The position numbers and the translations under genes are program-made. Of a stretch of 64,000 bases of DNA, positions 44,713-55,415 are shown piece by piece. How positions within the stretch are numbered: position 1 is the first letter of the stretch; each line of letters begins with the position of its first letter. The DNA comes from Gemmatimonadota bacterium (lineage in GTDB: Bacteria; Gemmatimonadota; Gemmatimonadetes; Longimicrobiales; Gaopeijiaceae): NCBI GenBank assembly GCA_041390125.1, contig JAWKQN010000005.1:163501-227500 (forward strand). Direction: 5' to 3'. The notes beneath the pieces were generated by a model. That model did not search any database. It saw only the letters and a list, made by a program, of their open reading frames with translations, and was not told the DNA's origin.

Positions 44713-45531
44713 TCAGCGGGACGGGGGCCGGACCTGGGCGAAATGGTCCACGGGGCCGTGCCCGCGCCCGAGGCCCGGCGCGCCGGCCAGCGCCCGCCCC
44801 ACGAACGCGATGGCGTCGCCGACCGCCTCGACGAGCGGACGTCCCCACGCGAGTCCCGCCACCGCCGCCGCGGAGAGGGTACACCCGGTTCCGTGGGTGT
44901 GCCGGGTGGCGATCCGGTCGTGCGTGAAGCGATGGACCGCGTGGCCGTCGAAGAGCACGTCGACGAGGACGGCGTCCTCGTGGCGCGGGTGCCCGCCCTT
45001 CACCAGCGCGGCGCCCGCCCCGCGGGCCACGAGGGCCCGGGCGGCCCGCTCCGCGTCGTCGAGGCCCTCGATCGCCGCTCCGGTCAGGATCTCGGCCTCC
45101 TCCCGGTTCGGGGTGACCAGGGTGGCGAGCGGGAGCAGCCGGGTCCGGATGACCTCGACCGCGTCCTCCGCCAGCAGCCGGTCCCCCGACGTCGCCACCA
45201 TGACCGGGTCCAGGACGTAGCCCGTCCAGCCGTGGTCTGTGATCGCGTCTGCGACGGTCCCGACCAGGTCGGCGGTGGCGAGCATGCCGGTCTTGAAGGC
45301 GGCGGGGGGCAGGTCGTCGGCGAGCGCGTCGATCTGGGCGCGGACCATCGCCACGGGCACGGCATGCACACCCTGCACGCCCAGCGTATTCTGCGCCGTG
45401 ATGGCCGTCAGGACGCTCGTGCCGAAGACGCCGTGTTGATGGAACGTCTTGAGGTCGGCCTGGATGCCCGCGCCCCCGCCGGAGTCGGATCCGGCGATGG
45501 TGCAGGTGACGGGGCGGCTGTGCGTCTCCAC
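44713..45531 (-). CDS. thiD: Hydroxymethylpyrimidine (phosphate) kinase ThiD
   Basis: 272 residues from GTG 45531. It phosphorylates HMP and HMP-phosphate for thiamine synthesis. Ribokinase-fold motifs are TIAGSDSGGGAGIQADLKTF, SVLTAITAQNTLGVQGV, YVLDPVMVATSGDRLL, LVTPNREEAEIL and the anion-hole motif HTHGTGCTLSAAAVAGLA. It is alone, with no other thi gene nearby. Its start codon is only 11 bases from that of the divergent methyltransferase gene, so there is no room for a TPP riboswitch. Confidence 0.94.
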   Translation of the reverse strand: METHSRPVTCTIAGSDSGGGAGIQADLKTFHQHGVFGTSVLTAITAQNTLGVQGVHAVPVAMVRAQIDALADDLPPAAFKTGMLATADLVGTVADAITDHGWTGYVLDPVMVATSGDRLLAEDAVEVIRTRLLPLATLVTPNREEAEILTGAAIEGLDDAERAARALVARGAGAALVKGGHPRHEDAVLVDVLFDGHAVHRFTHDRIATRHTHGTGCTLSAAAVAGLAWGRPLVEAVGDAIAFVGRALAGAPGLGRGHGPVDHFAQVRPPSR

Positions 45532-45542
45532 GGTCCAACAGT

Positions 45543-46352
45543 ATGACGAGGAGGGTGCGGTTGGGAACGAGGTCGGGAGCGAGCCGGGCCGAACGCAGTC
45601 GGATCCTGCGGCTGCATCGCCGCCGGACGCGCGAGCGCGAACGGCTGGTGCTGGTCGAAGGGATCCGCGCGGTCGCGGAGGCGCTGAAGCGGGGCGCCCG
45701 TGTCCGGCTGGCCGTGCGTTCCGCCCGCCTGCTCGAGCTGGAGGGTGGCGCGGCGCTTGCTCAGGCGCTCGACGCCGGGGCGGAGGTCGTGGTCGTGGAC
45801 GACCGGGAGCTGGTCGAGCTCTCGGCCACCGAGAGCCCTCAGGGCGTCCTGCTGGTGGTGGACGAGCCGGCGGACGTCCCCCCCGACCCGAGCGCGGGGC
45901 TGCTCCTGGTGCTCGACCGGATCCAGGATCCGGGCAACGTCGGGGCGTTGATCCGTTCGGCGCGGGGGCTCGGGGCCGGAGGGATCGTGGCCCTGGACGG
46001 CACGGCCGACCTCTGGAGCGCCAAGGCCGTGCGCGGATCGGCCGGCACGGGGTTCGGGGCGCGGATGTGTCGCATGGACCTGGAGGACTGGTTGGGCTGG
46101 GTGGAACGGAACGACGTGGAGTTGCTGATCGCCGACGCAGAGGGCGTCCCGGTGGGGGACCGCACCCTCGGGCGCGGTCCCGTGGCGCTCGTCCTGGGCA
46201 ACGAGGGCTCCGGGGTCCGCGCGGCGACGGCCGCAGCGGCTACCGGACGGGTCTCCATCCCGCTCGCGGACGGGGTCGAATCCCTCAACGTGGCGGTCGC
46301 GGGCTCGCTCCTGCTCCATGCGCTGCTCCGCGCGGCGGAGGCGCAGGGGTGA
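45543..46352 (+). CDS. TrmH/SpoU-family RNA 2'-O-methyltransferase
   Basis: 269 residues. A SPOUT-fold SAM enzyme acting on tRNA or 23S rRNA ribose. A basic N-terminal substrate-binding domain (about 18-100, LVLVEGIRAVAEAL) is followed by motif 1 LDRIQDPGNVGALIRSARGLG, motif 2 LVLGNEGSGV and motif 3 IPLADGVESLNVAVAGSLLLH. The exact RNA target is not visible from sequence. GTG 45555 is an alternative start that would widen the very narrow gap to thiD. The stop overlaps the prepilin peptidase start by 4 bases. Confidence 0.9.
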   Translation: MTRRVRLGTRSGASRAERSRILRLHRRRTRERERLVLVEGIRAVAEALKRGARVRLAVRSARLLELEGGAALAQALDAGAEVVVVDDRELVELSATESPQGVLLVVDEPADVPPDPSAGLLLVLDRIQDPGNVGALIRSARGLGAGGIVALDGTADLWSAKAVRGSAGTGFGARMCRMDLEDWLGWVERNDVELLIADAEGVPVGDRTLGRGPVALVLGNEGSGVRAATAAAATGRVSIPLADGVESLNVAVAGSLLLHALLRAAEAQG

Positions 46353-47119
46353 TCGCTCCCGCGGTGGACACCCTCCTGGCCGGTGTGTTCGGGTTGCTGC
46401 TCGGGTCGTTCCTGAACGTCTGCACGTTCCGGTGGCCCCAGGAGGAGTCGGTCGTCTCGCCCCGCTCCCGCTGCGGATCGTGTGGAGCGACCATCGCCTG
46501 GTACGACAACGTGCCCGTCCTGTCCTGGATCTTCCTGCGCGGCCGCTGTCGGCAGTGCCGGACCTCCGTCTCCGTCCAGTATCCACTCGTGGAGGTGGCG
46601 ACGGGCCTGATCTGGGCCGGCAGCGTCCACGCGCTGGGGAGCGAGTGGGAAGCCCTGCGCGGCGCGATCCTGCTGACGATCCTGCTGGGGATCGCGCTCA
46701 CCGATGCACGCTTCTACATCATCCCCGACGAGTTCTCCATCGGAGGCACCGTGCTGGGCCTGCTGCTCGCCTTCCTGCCCGGCGGGATCGGGTGGCAGGC
46801 CGCGCTGATCGGGGCGGCGGTCGGCTTCGGACTGCTGTGGCTGGTGGCGGTGCTGGGCAAGGCCGCCTTCAAGAAGGACGCGATGGGAGGCGGCGACATC
46901 AAGATGATGGCGATGATCGGCGCCTTCCTCGGGACCGGCGGTGTGCTGCTCACCCTGTTCCTGGGCTCGTTGCTGGGCTCGGTGATCTTCGGGCCCATCG
47001 CGCTGAAGACCGAGAAGCTCGTGCCTTTCGGGATCTTCCTCGCGCTCGGGGCCGCGGTCACCTGGGTCTGGGGGGACCCGCTGCTCCACTGGTACACGGT
47101 CACGATCCTGGGGGGGTGA
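46349..47119 (+). CDS. pilD: Prepilin leader peptidase/N-methyltransferase
   Basis: 256 residues from GTG 46349. A polytopic A24 aspartic peptidase with Asp119 (TDARFYIIPDE) and Asp183 (GGGDIKMM). The N-terminal zinc-binding loop has two CXXC pairs (CGSCG and CRQC), as in bifunctional enzymes that also methylate the new N-terminus. About eight membrane helices. It will process the pilins and pseudopilins of the 4-10 kb region, though it is encoded 36 kb away behind a methyltransferase gene with which it overlaps. Confidence 0.95.
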   Translation: MIAPAVDTLLAGVFGLLLGSFLNVCTFRWPQEESVVSPRSRCGSCGATIAWYDNVPVLSWIFLRGRCRQCRTSVSVQYPLVEVATGLIWAGSVHALGSEWEALRGAILLTILLGIALTDARFYIIPDEFSIGGTVLGLLLAFLPGGIGWQAALIGAAVGFGLLWLVAVLGKAAFKKDAMGGGDIKMMAMIGAFLGTGGVLLTLFLGSLLGSVIFGPIALKTEKLVPFGIFLALGAAVTWVWGDPLLHWYTVTILGG

Positions 47120-47216
47120 AGGGCGCGTCCGTGTTGGCCTACGGCGCTACGTGGAGCCCGCGGGTGCGGAAGTCCGGGAAGGACCCTGCGCCCGCGATCC
47201 CGCCCGGCGTGCCGCC

Positions 47217-47858
47217 TCAGGGATCCGAACAGTCCCGCAGATACCCGCAATTGGGGCACACCACCTTGCAGTGGCGGTCGTACATGCTGAACCCGCAGCG
47301 CTCGCAGGTCTGCGCGTCGCCTTCGGGGGCGGCGCCCAGCCCTTCGGCCAGGTAGAGACGCGACAGCTCCACGTAGTGCTGGGCGGATCGTCCCACCCAG
47401 GTCGCCGCGGCGCCGTCCAGCGTCTTCTTGAGCGCCGCCGGCACACCCGCGACCACGCTGCGATCGGGGAAGCGCGCGTTCTCCTTCACCACGGCGCCGG
47501 CGGCCACCATGCACTCCCGTCCGATCGTGGCGCCCTGCAACAGGACCGCGTTCATCCCCACGAGTGAACCCGCGCCCACGCGGCAGCTCTCCAGCAGGGC
47601 GCCGTGCCCCAGCGTGACGTCGTCCTCGATGAGTGTGGGGCCGGGATCGCCGACATGGAGGACCACCTGGTCCTGCACGCTGACCCGAGCCCCCACCACG
47701 ATGGGGTGCTGCGGATGGTCCCCACGCAGCACGGCGCCGAACCAGACCGAGGATCCGGGCCCCAGCACCACGTCCCCGATCACCACGGCGGTGGGCGCGA
47801 GGAAGACGTCCGGCGCGATCCGCGGTGCCTTTCCGCGGAAGGGGAAGACGAGTGCCAC
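47217..47858 (-). CDS. Gamma-carbonic-anhydrase-like protein with C-terminal zinc ribbon
   Basis: 213 residues, GTG start. Residues 15-165 form the left-handed beta-helix of hexapeptide repeats (VVIGDVVLGPGSSVWFG, LRGDHPQHPIVVGARVSVQD). Of the three zinc-ligand histidines of gamma-carbonic anhydrases, His68 (VVLHVGD) and His85 (LGHGA) are present but the third, normally in LHGC, is Glu90 (LLESC). Residues 185-210 add a cysteine-rich segment (CERCG, CPNCG, RDC) that looks like a rubredoxin or zinc-ribbon knuckle, unusual for the family. The protein may bind metal differently or act as a scaffold or acyltransferase-like enzyme. It is downstream of the CNNM gene with 2 bases between them. Confidence 0.8.
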   Translation of the reverse strand: MALVFPFRGKAPRIAPDVFLAPTAVVIGDVVLGPGSSVWFGAVLRGDHPQHPIVVGARVSVQDQVVLHVGDPGPTLIEDDVTLGHGALLESCRVGAGSLVGMNAVLLQGATIGRECMVAAGAVVKENARFPDRSVVAGVPAALKKTLDGAAATWVGRSAQHYVELSRLYLAEGLGAAPEGDAQTCERCGFSMYDRHCKVVCPNCGYLRDCSDP

Positions 47859-47860
47859 CG

Positions 47861-49117
47861 TCAGCCCGCCTCGGTTCCCTGACCGGGGGCTCTGCGACGC
47901 ACCCGCGCCCGCAGCACCTGGGTCTCCGACGCCTCCAGGATCTCCACGACGGCGTCGGTATGCTCGACGTGCTCGCCCGGGGCCGGTACGTGGCCCAGCT
48001 CCTCCAGGACCCAGCCGTTGAGCGAGCGGTGCTCGAGATGGGGCAGCGAGATGTTGATCGCGTAGTTGATCTCGCGCAGCTCGGCGCCGCCTTCGGCGAT
48101 CACCTCGGAGCGCGACAGGCGATGCACGGAGGGCTCCTCCAGGTCCGTCTCGTCGCGGATGTCGCCCACGAGCTCCTCCAGCACGTCCTCCATGGTGACG
48201 AGCCCGTCGGTGCCGCCGAACTCGTCGGCCACGATCCCCATGTGGATGCGACGCGCCTGGAAGTAGCGGAGCAGCTGCGTGAGTGGGAGCGAACCGGGCA
48301 CGAAAAGGGGCTCGCGAGCCAGCCGGGCCAGCGGCAGGTCACCCCGTCCGGCGGCGAAGGCCCGGTAGGCCTCCCGCACGTACATGATGCCGGTGATCTC
48401 GTCGATGGAGTCGTGGTAGACCGGAACGCGGGAGTAGGGCACCTGCCCCAGCTCCGGGACGATCTCGGCCAGCGTGAGGGCATCGCTCCACGCGAAGATC
48501 TCCACGCGCGGCGTCATGACGTCCCAGGCCGTGCGCTCGTCCAGGCGGAAGGCGCGTTCGACCAGGTCGTTCTCCTCTTCGCCGACCACGCCCGCTTCCC
48601 GCCCGATCTCCGTGATCTCGCGCAGCTCCCGGTGCTCGCGGGTGGAGCCGTCCTGCGAGTCCTGGCGCTCGAGCAGCGTCTCCAGCCCCACGAGGGGGGC
48701 CAGCGCGGGGCGCAGGACCCGGACCAGGATCAACAGCAGCGGCGCGCTCCACAGGGCCAGACGGACCGGCCGCCGCGCGCCCAGGAGCCGCGGGATCACC
48801 TCGGCCACGAGGAAGGTGACCAGCGCGGCGCTGCCCAGCGCGGCCAGGCCGGCGCCCGCGCCCCAGCGCACGGAGGCCCAGACCACCACGAGGCCCACCG
48901 CGCCGGTGTCCAGCAGCAGGTTGACCAGCAGCACGCTGGTCGCGGCCCGGGGGGCCTGCAGGCGCAGCTCCACCAGCTGGGACGCGCCGCCGAAGCCCTC
49001 CTCCTGCATGGCCCGCAGGTTGGAGGTCGAGACGGCGCCGCAGGCCGCCTCGGCCGCCGACAGCAGGGCGGAGAGGACCAGCAGGGCGATGAGGACGGCG
49101 AGCCAGACCGTGGTCAT
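47861..49117 (-). CDS. CNNM/CorC-type transporter with CBS pair
   Basis: 418 residues from ATG 49117. The N-terminal CNNM (DUF21) membrane domain has about four helices with the family's small-residue pattern LLSAAEAACGAVS. A CBS pair (about 195-325; VMTPRVEIFAWSD, YSRVPVYHDSIDEITGIMYVREA, MGIVADEFGGTDGLVTMEDVLEELVG) and a C-terminal CorC/HlyC domain follow. Relatives transport or regulate Mg2+ and other divalent ions; older names call them haemolysins. It lies between moxR and the gamma-CA-like gene, all on the minus strand. Substrate is not evident. Confidence 0.87.
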   Translation of the reverse strand: MTTVWLAVLIALLVLSALLSAAEAACGAVSTSNLRAMQEEGFGGASQLVELRLQAPRAATSVLLVNLLLDTGAVGLVVVWASVRWGAGAGLAALGSAALVTFLVAEVIPRLLGARRPVRLALWSAPLLLILVRVLRPALAPLVGLETLLERQDSQDGSTREHRELREITEIGREAGVVGEEENDLVERAFRLDERTAWDVMTPRVEIFAWSDALTLAEIVPELGQVPYSRVPVYHDSIDEITGIMYVREAYRAFAAGRGDLPLARLAREPLFVPGSLPLTQLLRYFQARRIHMGIVADEFGGTDGLVTMEDVLEELVGDIRDETDLEEPSVHRLSRSEVIAEGGAELREINYAINISLPHLEHRSLNGWVLEELGHVPAPGEHVEHTDAVVEILEASETQVLRARVRRRAPGQGTEAG

Positions 49118-49187
49118 GGGGCGGGGCTCCCCGGGAGCCGGCAGGCCGGCAGGGGAGAGGGAGGCTCCTCGCTCGCGGGGCCTATGT

Positions 49188-50225
<1,038 letters not shown>

Positions 50226-50626
50226 TGGAAGCGTTCGGACTCGCGAGCACCCGCGCTCGCCGCGTTCCTCCGGGGCCGGCCTGCGCCGACCCCGGAGGAC
50301 CCGATCCCGGTCTACCTCCCGACGGTTGCCCCGCGGGCGTCCCCGCGGCAGTCTGGAGCCACGAGGCAGCGCCGCGGAACGCCTTTCGGGGGCTGCCGAA
50401 GTGCGAGCGATGACGCGGGCGCCGACCTGCCGGAGACCGACCGGGCGGGCCGCGCGGAAAATGTCCGGAGCGCGGCGCGCGCGTCAAGCGAAGGGAGGGC
50501 GAGGGGACGGGTCGGGGGCCGCGTGCCGCCGCCGCCGCCCGCCCGGGGCGGGGGGCTCCCGACCGGCGTCCCCGACCGGCGGCATGGAGGGGGGCCGGAG
50601 CCCCCGTAGGGGACCGACCCGGACGC
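50226..50626. other. Divergent intergenic region before the ATP synthase operon
   Basis: These bases between the moxR start and the atp promoter hold no convincing gene. The third quarter is an unusually pure G/C run. A perfect hairpin GGGGGC-CGGA-GCCCCC lies at 50590-50605, just before the atp promoter. No clear promoter for moxR was found. Confidence 0.5.
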
Positions 50627-50655
50627 TTGCGCTTTTTTTCACAAGCTCGTAGACT
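50627..50655 (+). promoter_or_regulatory. Promoter of the ATP synthase operon
   Basis: TTGCGC (50627-50632) and TAGACT (50650-50655) with a 17-base spacer containing a run of seven T. The start should be near 50662, about 28 bases before the first ATG. Confidence 0.6.
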
Positions 50656-50689
50656 ATGCGGGCTGTGGACCTCACGGAGGTGCTTCGCG

Positions 50690-50953
50690 ATGGCCTCGAA
50701 CGGTCCTGACCCCGGCGACGAGCCGGGATCGGTGTGGAGGGAGCAGGGGCGCTACCTGGGCTTCGGTCTGACGTGGGCCCTGTCGACCCTTCTCTTCTTC
50801 CTCCTCGGCCTGTGGCTGGACGGGAAGCTGGGAACGACCCCGTGGCTTTCGATCGGCGGAGCGTTCTTCGGCGGCGGAACGGGATTCTACAACCTGTATC
50901 TCCACGTGATCGTGGAGCCCCGCGAGAAGCGAGAGGACCGAGAGCGGACGTGA
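50690..50953 (+). CDS. AtpZ/AtpI-type small membrane protein of the ATP synthase operon
   Basis: 87 residues from ATG 50690, with GGAGG 9 bases upstream. Two membrane helices: GFGLTWALSTLLFFLLGLWL and then SIGGAFFGGGTGFYNLYLHV, joined by the family-typical DGKLGTTPWLS turn. This is the so-called gene 1 or AtpZ protein, thought to help assemble the c ring or carry Mg2+. Its stop overlaps the next start. Confidence 0.8.
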   Translation: MASNGPDPGDEPGSVWREQGRYLGFGLTWALSTLLFFLLGLWLDGKLGTTPWLSIGGAFFGGGTGFYNLYLHVIVEPREKREDRERT

Positions 50954-51330
50954 AGCGGTCGACGACCTACGCGAGCGGATCCATCCTGGCGGTGGGCCTC
51001 GTCGTGCTCGCGCTCCGGCCATTCCTGGACGTCTCCACCTGGCTCGGCGTGAGCCTGGCCGGTGCCACGGCGCTCGTGACCCAGCTCCTGCTCTTCCTGG
51101 CGCTCCGGGGCGTACGCAAGGACCCCAAGCGCTTCGCGGTCGGCATCGTCGCCGGCGCCGCGGCCCGCTTCACGCTGCTCGTGGGCGCCGTCGTCTGGTT
51201 GGTCCTCGCGCCCCGCCCCTGGGGTGTGGCGTTCCTGTTCGCGCTCCCGGCCTTCCTGGTGGCGCTATTGCTGTTCGAGTCCATCCTGCAGAACCTCGAC
51301 CTCCTGCGGCCTCGGGCCGCCCATTCCTAG
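50950..51330 (+). CDS. AtpI-like ATP synthase assembly protein
   Basis: 126 residues, GTG 50950 within the previous stop. Four predicted membrane helices in two pairs separated by a basic loop (RGVRKDPKRF), the topology of subunit I. AtpI assists c-ring assembly. Identification is by topology and place before atpB, since the sequence itself is variable. The stop abuts the atpB start. Confidence 0.65.
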   Translation: MKRSTTYASGSILAVGLVVLALRPFLDVSTWLGVSLAGATALVTQLLLFLALRGVRKDPKRFAVGIVAGAAARFTLLVGAVVWLVLAPRPWGVAFLFALPAFLVALLLFESILQNLDLLRPRAAHS

Positions 51331-52254
51331 ATGCTGGGATTGTCCTTCCTCCAGGAACACGGGGCCCAAGCGGCCGAGCACGCGACCGAGGCCGGAGGCC
51401 ACGGCGAGGGTGCGTTCGACCTGGGCGAGATGCTCTCGCACCACCTCCTGAACGCGCCCGAATACGAGCTGCCGTTCATCGGGGCCATCCATTTCCCGCA
51501 CTTCGAGCCCATCCATCTGGGCCCGATCGTGCTGGACCTGTCGCCGAGCAAGCACCTCGTGCTGATGTTGCTCGCCGCGGTCCTGACCGGCCTCGCCATG
51601 TTGGTGGTGGCGGGCGCGGTGCGTCGCAAGTACGTCAACGACGCGCCCAGCGGCTTCGCCAACGCGGTCGAAGCGATGGTCGTCTTCTTCCGGGACGAGG
51701 TCTGCAAGGCCAACATCGGCCACGGGTACCAGAAGTTCGTCCCGTTCGTGCTGACCTTGTTCTTCTTCATCCTCACCATGAACCTGCTCGGCCTGGTCCC
51801 CTGGGGGGGCACGGCCACGGGCAACCTGTCGGTCACGGCCGCGCTGGCCCTGATCACCTTCCTGGTGGTCGAGATCGCCGGGTTCATCAAGCTCGGCCCC
51901 AAGGGATACGCGAAGACCATCTTCTTCATCCCCGAGGGCACCGAGGGCTTCTGGAAGGTCATCATGCTGTTCGTGATGACCCCGGTCGAGTTGCTGGGGA
52001 AGTTCACCAAGCCGTTCGCTCTGGCCATCCGTCTCTTCGCCAACATGACGGCCGGCCACATGCTGATCTTCTCCCTGCTCGGTCTGATCTTCACCTTCCA
52101 GAGCTACGTCATCGCCCGATGGTTCGTGGCGGGCGCGTCGTTCACGATGGTGAGCGCCATCATGCTGCTCGAGCTGCTGGTGGCGGTGATCCAGGCGTAC
52201 ATCTTCGCCATGCTTTCGGCCGTCTTCATCGGCCTCATGCAGCACGAGCATTGA
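51331..52254 (+). CDS. atpB: ATP synthase subunit a
   Basis: 307 residues. Membrane subunit forming the proton half-channels. The essential Arg is Arg234 in FALAIRLFANMTAGH. Other landmarks are PFVLTLFFFILTMNLLGLVP and the last helix ELLVAVIQAYIFAMLSAVFI. A long N-terminal segment (about 85 residues, His/Glu-rich) precedes the first helix. There is no gap after the upstream gene, so translation is coupled. Confidence 0.96.
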   Translation: MLGLSFLQEHGAQAAEHATEAGGHGEGAFDLGEMLSHHLLNAPEYELPFIGAIHFPHFEPIHLGPIVLDLSPSKHLVLMLLAAVLTGLAMLVVAGAVRRKYVNDAPSGFANAVEAMVVFFRDEVCKANIGHGYQKFVPFVLTLFFFILTMNLLGLVPWGGTATGNLSVTAALALITFLVVEIAGFIKLGPKGYAKTIFFIPEGTEGFWKVIMLFVMTPVELLGKFTKPFALAIRLFANMTAGHMLIFSLLGLIFTFQSYVIARWFVAGASFTMVSAIMLLELLVAVIQAYIFAMLSAVFIGLMQHEH

Positions 52255-52304
52255 TCACAAGTTCAACCTGGTTGCAAAACCGTAATCCCTAGGACGGAGA
52301 CACC

Positions 52305-52592
52305 ATGCTGCACGCAATGCTGACCGCGGTTCAGGAGGGCGCCGCGAACCTCGATCCCATCACGGCCAAGAACTACCTGGCCCTGCTGGGCGCCGGCATC
52401 GGCGCGGGTCTCGCGGTGATCGGGGCCGGCCTCGGCATCGGCCGGATCGGCGACGCGGCCGCGCAGGGCATCGCGCGCCAGCCGGAGGCCGCCAACGACA
52501 TCCGCGGTCTCGCGATCCTGCTCGCGGCCTTCATCGAAGGCGCGGCGCTCTTCGCGATCGTGGTGGCGGCGCTCTTCAAGTTCATCGCCTAG
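52305..52592 (+). CDS. atpE: ATP synthase subunit c
   Basis: 95 residues, a hairpin of two helices with a Gly-rich first helix (GAGIGAGLAVIGAGLGIG) and the polar loop ARQPEA. The ion-binding carboxylate is Glu78 in AAFIEGAAL. The surrounding residues lack the Gln/Ser-Thr set of sodium-binding rings, which favours protons. The N-terminus before the first helix is about 20 residues longer than in E. coli and may be partly removed. Confidence 0.95.
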   Translation: MLHAMLTAVQEGAANLDPITAKNYLALLGAGIGAGLAVIGAGLGIGRIGDAAAQGIARQPEAANDIRGLAILLAAFIEGAALFAIVVAALFKFIA

Positions 52593-52656
52593 GGTGACCG
52601 GACAGCGGGAGCGCCGGTGGGAACCGGTGCTCCCGCGCGGTCTCCGGGATCGAGCC

Positions 52657-53250
52657 ATGAAGAACGTCATGAGAAGCACGGGCGCGGCCCTGCTGGTCCT
52701 GTCCTCGCCAGCCGCCCTGGCGGCCCAGGAGGGGGGCGGTTGGGATCGTCTGTTCGCCGTGGACTGGGGTCTGTCCTTCTGGACCGTCCTCACGTTCGGG
52801 GCCCTGCTGTTCGTCCTCACCCGCTTCGCGTGGAAGCCCCTGCTGGGCGCGCTCGACGCGCGCGAGGCGAGCATCCGCGCCACCATCGAGGATGCGCGCC
52901 GACTGAAGGAGGAGGGTGAGGCCCTGGCCGCCGAGAACCGGCAGCAGCTGGCCGAAGCCCGCCGCAACGCGCAGCAGATCATCGCGGAGAGCCGCGAGGC
53001 CGCCGACCGCGTCCGCAAGGAGATCGAGGAGCAGGCCCGGGCCGAAGGCCAGGCGCTCCTGGAGCGGGCCCGGCGTGAGATCGAGCGCGAGCGTGACTCC
53101 GCGATCGAGGCCCTGCGCAAGGAGTCCGTGGAGCTGGCGCTGTCGGCCGCCTCGCGACTCATCCAGCGCAACCTCGACTCCGAGTCCGACCGGGCTCTGG
53201 TGATGGACTACCTGAACCAGCTCGAGAAGCGGCAGGGAGCCCAGGCGTGA
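52657..53250 (+). CDS. atpF: ATP synthase subunit b
   Basis: 197 residues from ATG 52657. A signal-peptide-like segment (ALLVLSSPAALAAQ) precedes the real membrane helix (SFWTVLTFGALLFVLTRFAW), so the mature N-terminus is probably periplasmic after cleavage. A long charged helix rich in Ala, Glu and Arg (about 65-175) forms the stator stalk. GTG 52594 is an in-frame but less likely start. The stop overlaps atpH by 4 bases. Confidence 0.93.
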   Translation: MKNVMRSTGAALLVLSSPAALAAQEGGGWDRLFAVDWGLSFWTVLTFGALLFVLTRFAWKPLLGALDAREASIRATIEDARRLKEEGEALAAENRQQLAEARRNAQQIIAESREAADRVRKEIEEQARAEGQALLERARREIERERDSAIEALRKESVELALSAASRLIQRNLDSESDRALVMDYLNQLEKRQGAQA

Positions 53251-53825
53251 GGGACGAATCCGTCGCCCGCAACTACGCAGAGGCGCTGCTGGAGCTGGCG
53301 GACCGCCACGAGGGCATCGAGGTCTACGGTGCCTGGATGGATACCGTGGCGGAGATGATCGCCCAGAACCCGAAGCTGGCGGCGTTCCTGGGCACACCGC
53401 GCATCGACGCTTCGGCCAAGAAGCAGGTGCTCAAGGACGCGCTGGGCAGCGAGGCCCCGCGACCGTTCGTGAACTTCCTGCTGATCACCATCGACAAGCG
53501 CCGTCAGCGATTGCTGCGGTTGATCAACGAACAGTATCAGCCCCTGCTGGATCAGCGACTCGGGCGCGAGCGCGTCGAGGTCACGGTGGCGCGTCCGCTG
53601 GACGACGCCGGCCGCGCCGAGCTGACGCGACACCTGACCGGGCTCCTGGGACATCAGGCCATTCCGCAGATCCGGGTGCGACCCGAGATCCTGGGCGGCG
53701 TGGTCGTCAAGAGTGGGGACCGGATCTTCGACGGATCGGTACGTCACCGCATGGACCGGTTGCGGCGCCGCATGCTCCAGACGGAGCTGACGGGCGCGGG
53801 CGACCGGACCGGCGACGCGAGATAG
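53247..53825 (+). CDS. atpH: ATP synthase subunit delta
   Basis: 192 residues, GTG start overlapping atpF. The N-terminal helical bundle begins VARNYAEALLELA; the C-terminal part has the family signature VRPEILGGVVVKSGDRIFDGSV-type segment (here VRPEILGGVVVKSGD then FDGSVRHRMDRLRR). It joins the b stalk to the top of F1. The last 20 residues form a variable polar tail. Confidence 0.94.
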   Translation: MRDESVARNYAEALLELADRHEGIEVYGAWMDTVAEMIAQNPKLAAFLGTPRIDASAKKQVLKDALGSEAPRPFVNFLLITIDKRRQRLLRLINEQYQPLLDQRLGRERVEVTVARPLDDAGRAELTRHLTGLLGHQAIPQIRVRPEILGGVVVKSGDRIFDGSVRHRMDRLRRRMLQTELTGAGDRTGDAR

Positions 53826-53855
53826 AACCTTCAAGGCCCCGAGGAACGAATAGAC

Positions 53856-55403
<1,548 letters not shown>

Positions 55404-55415
55404 GGCGGACGAACC

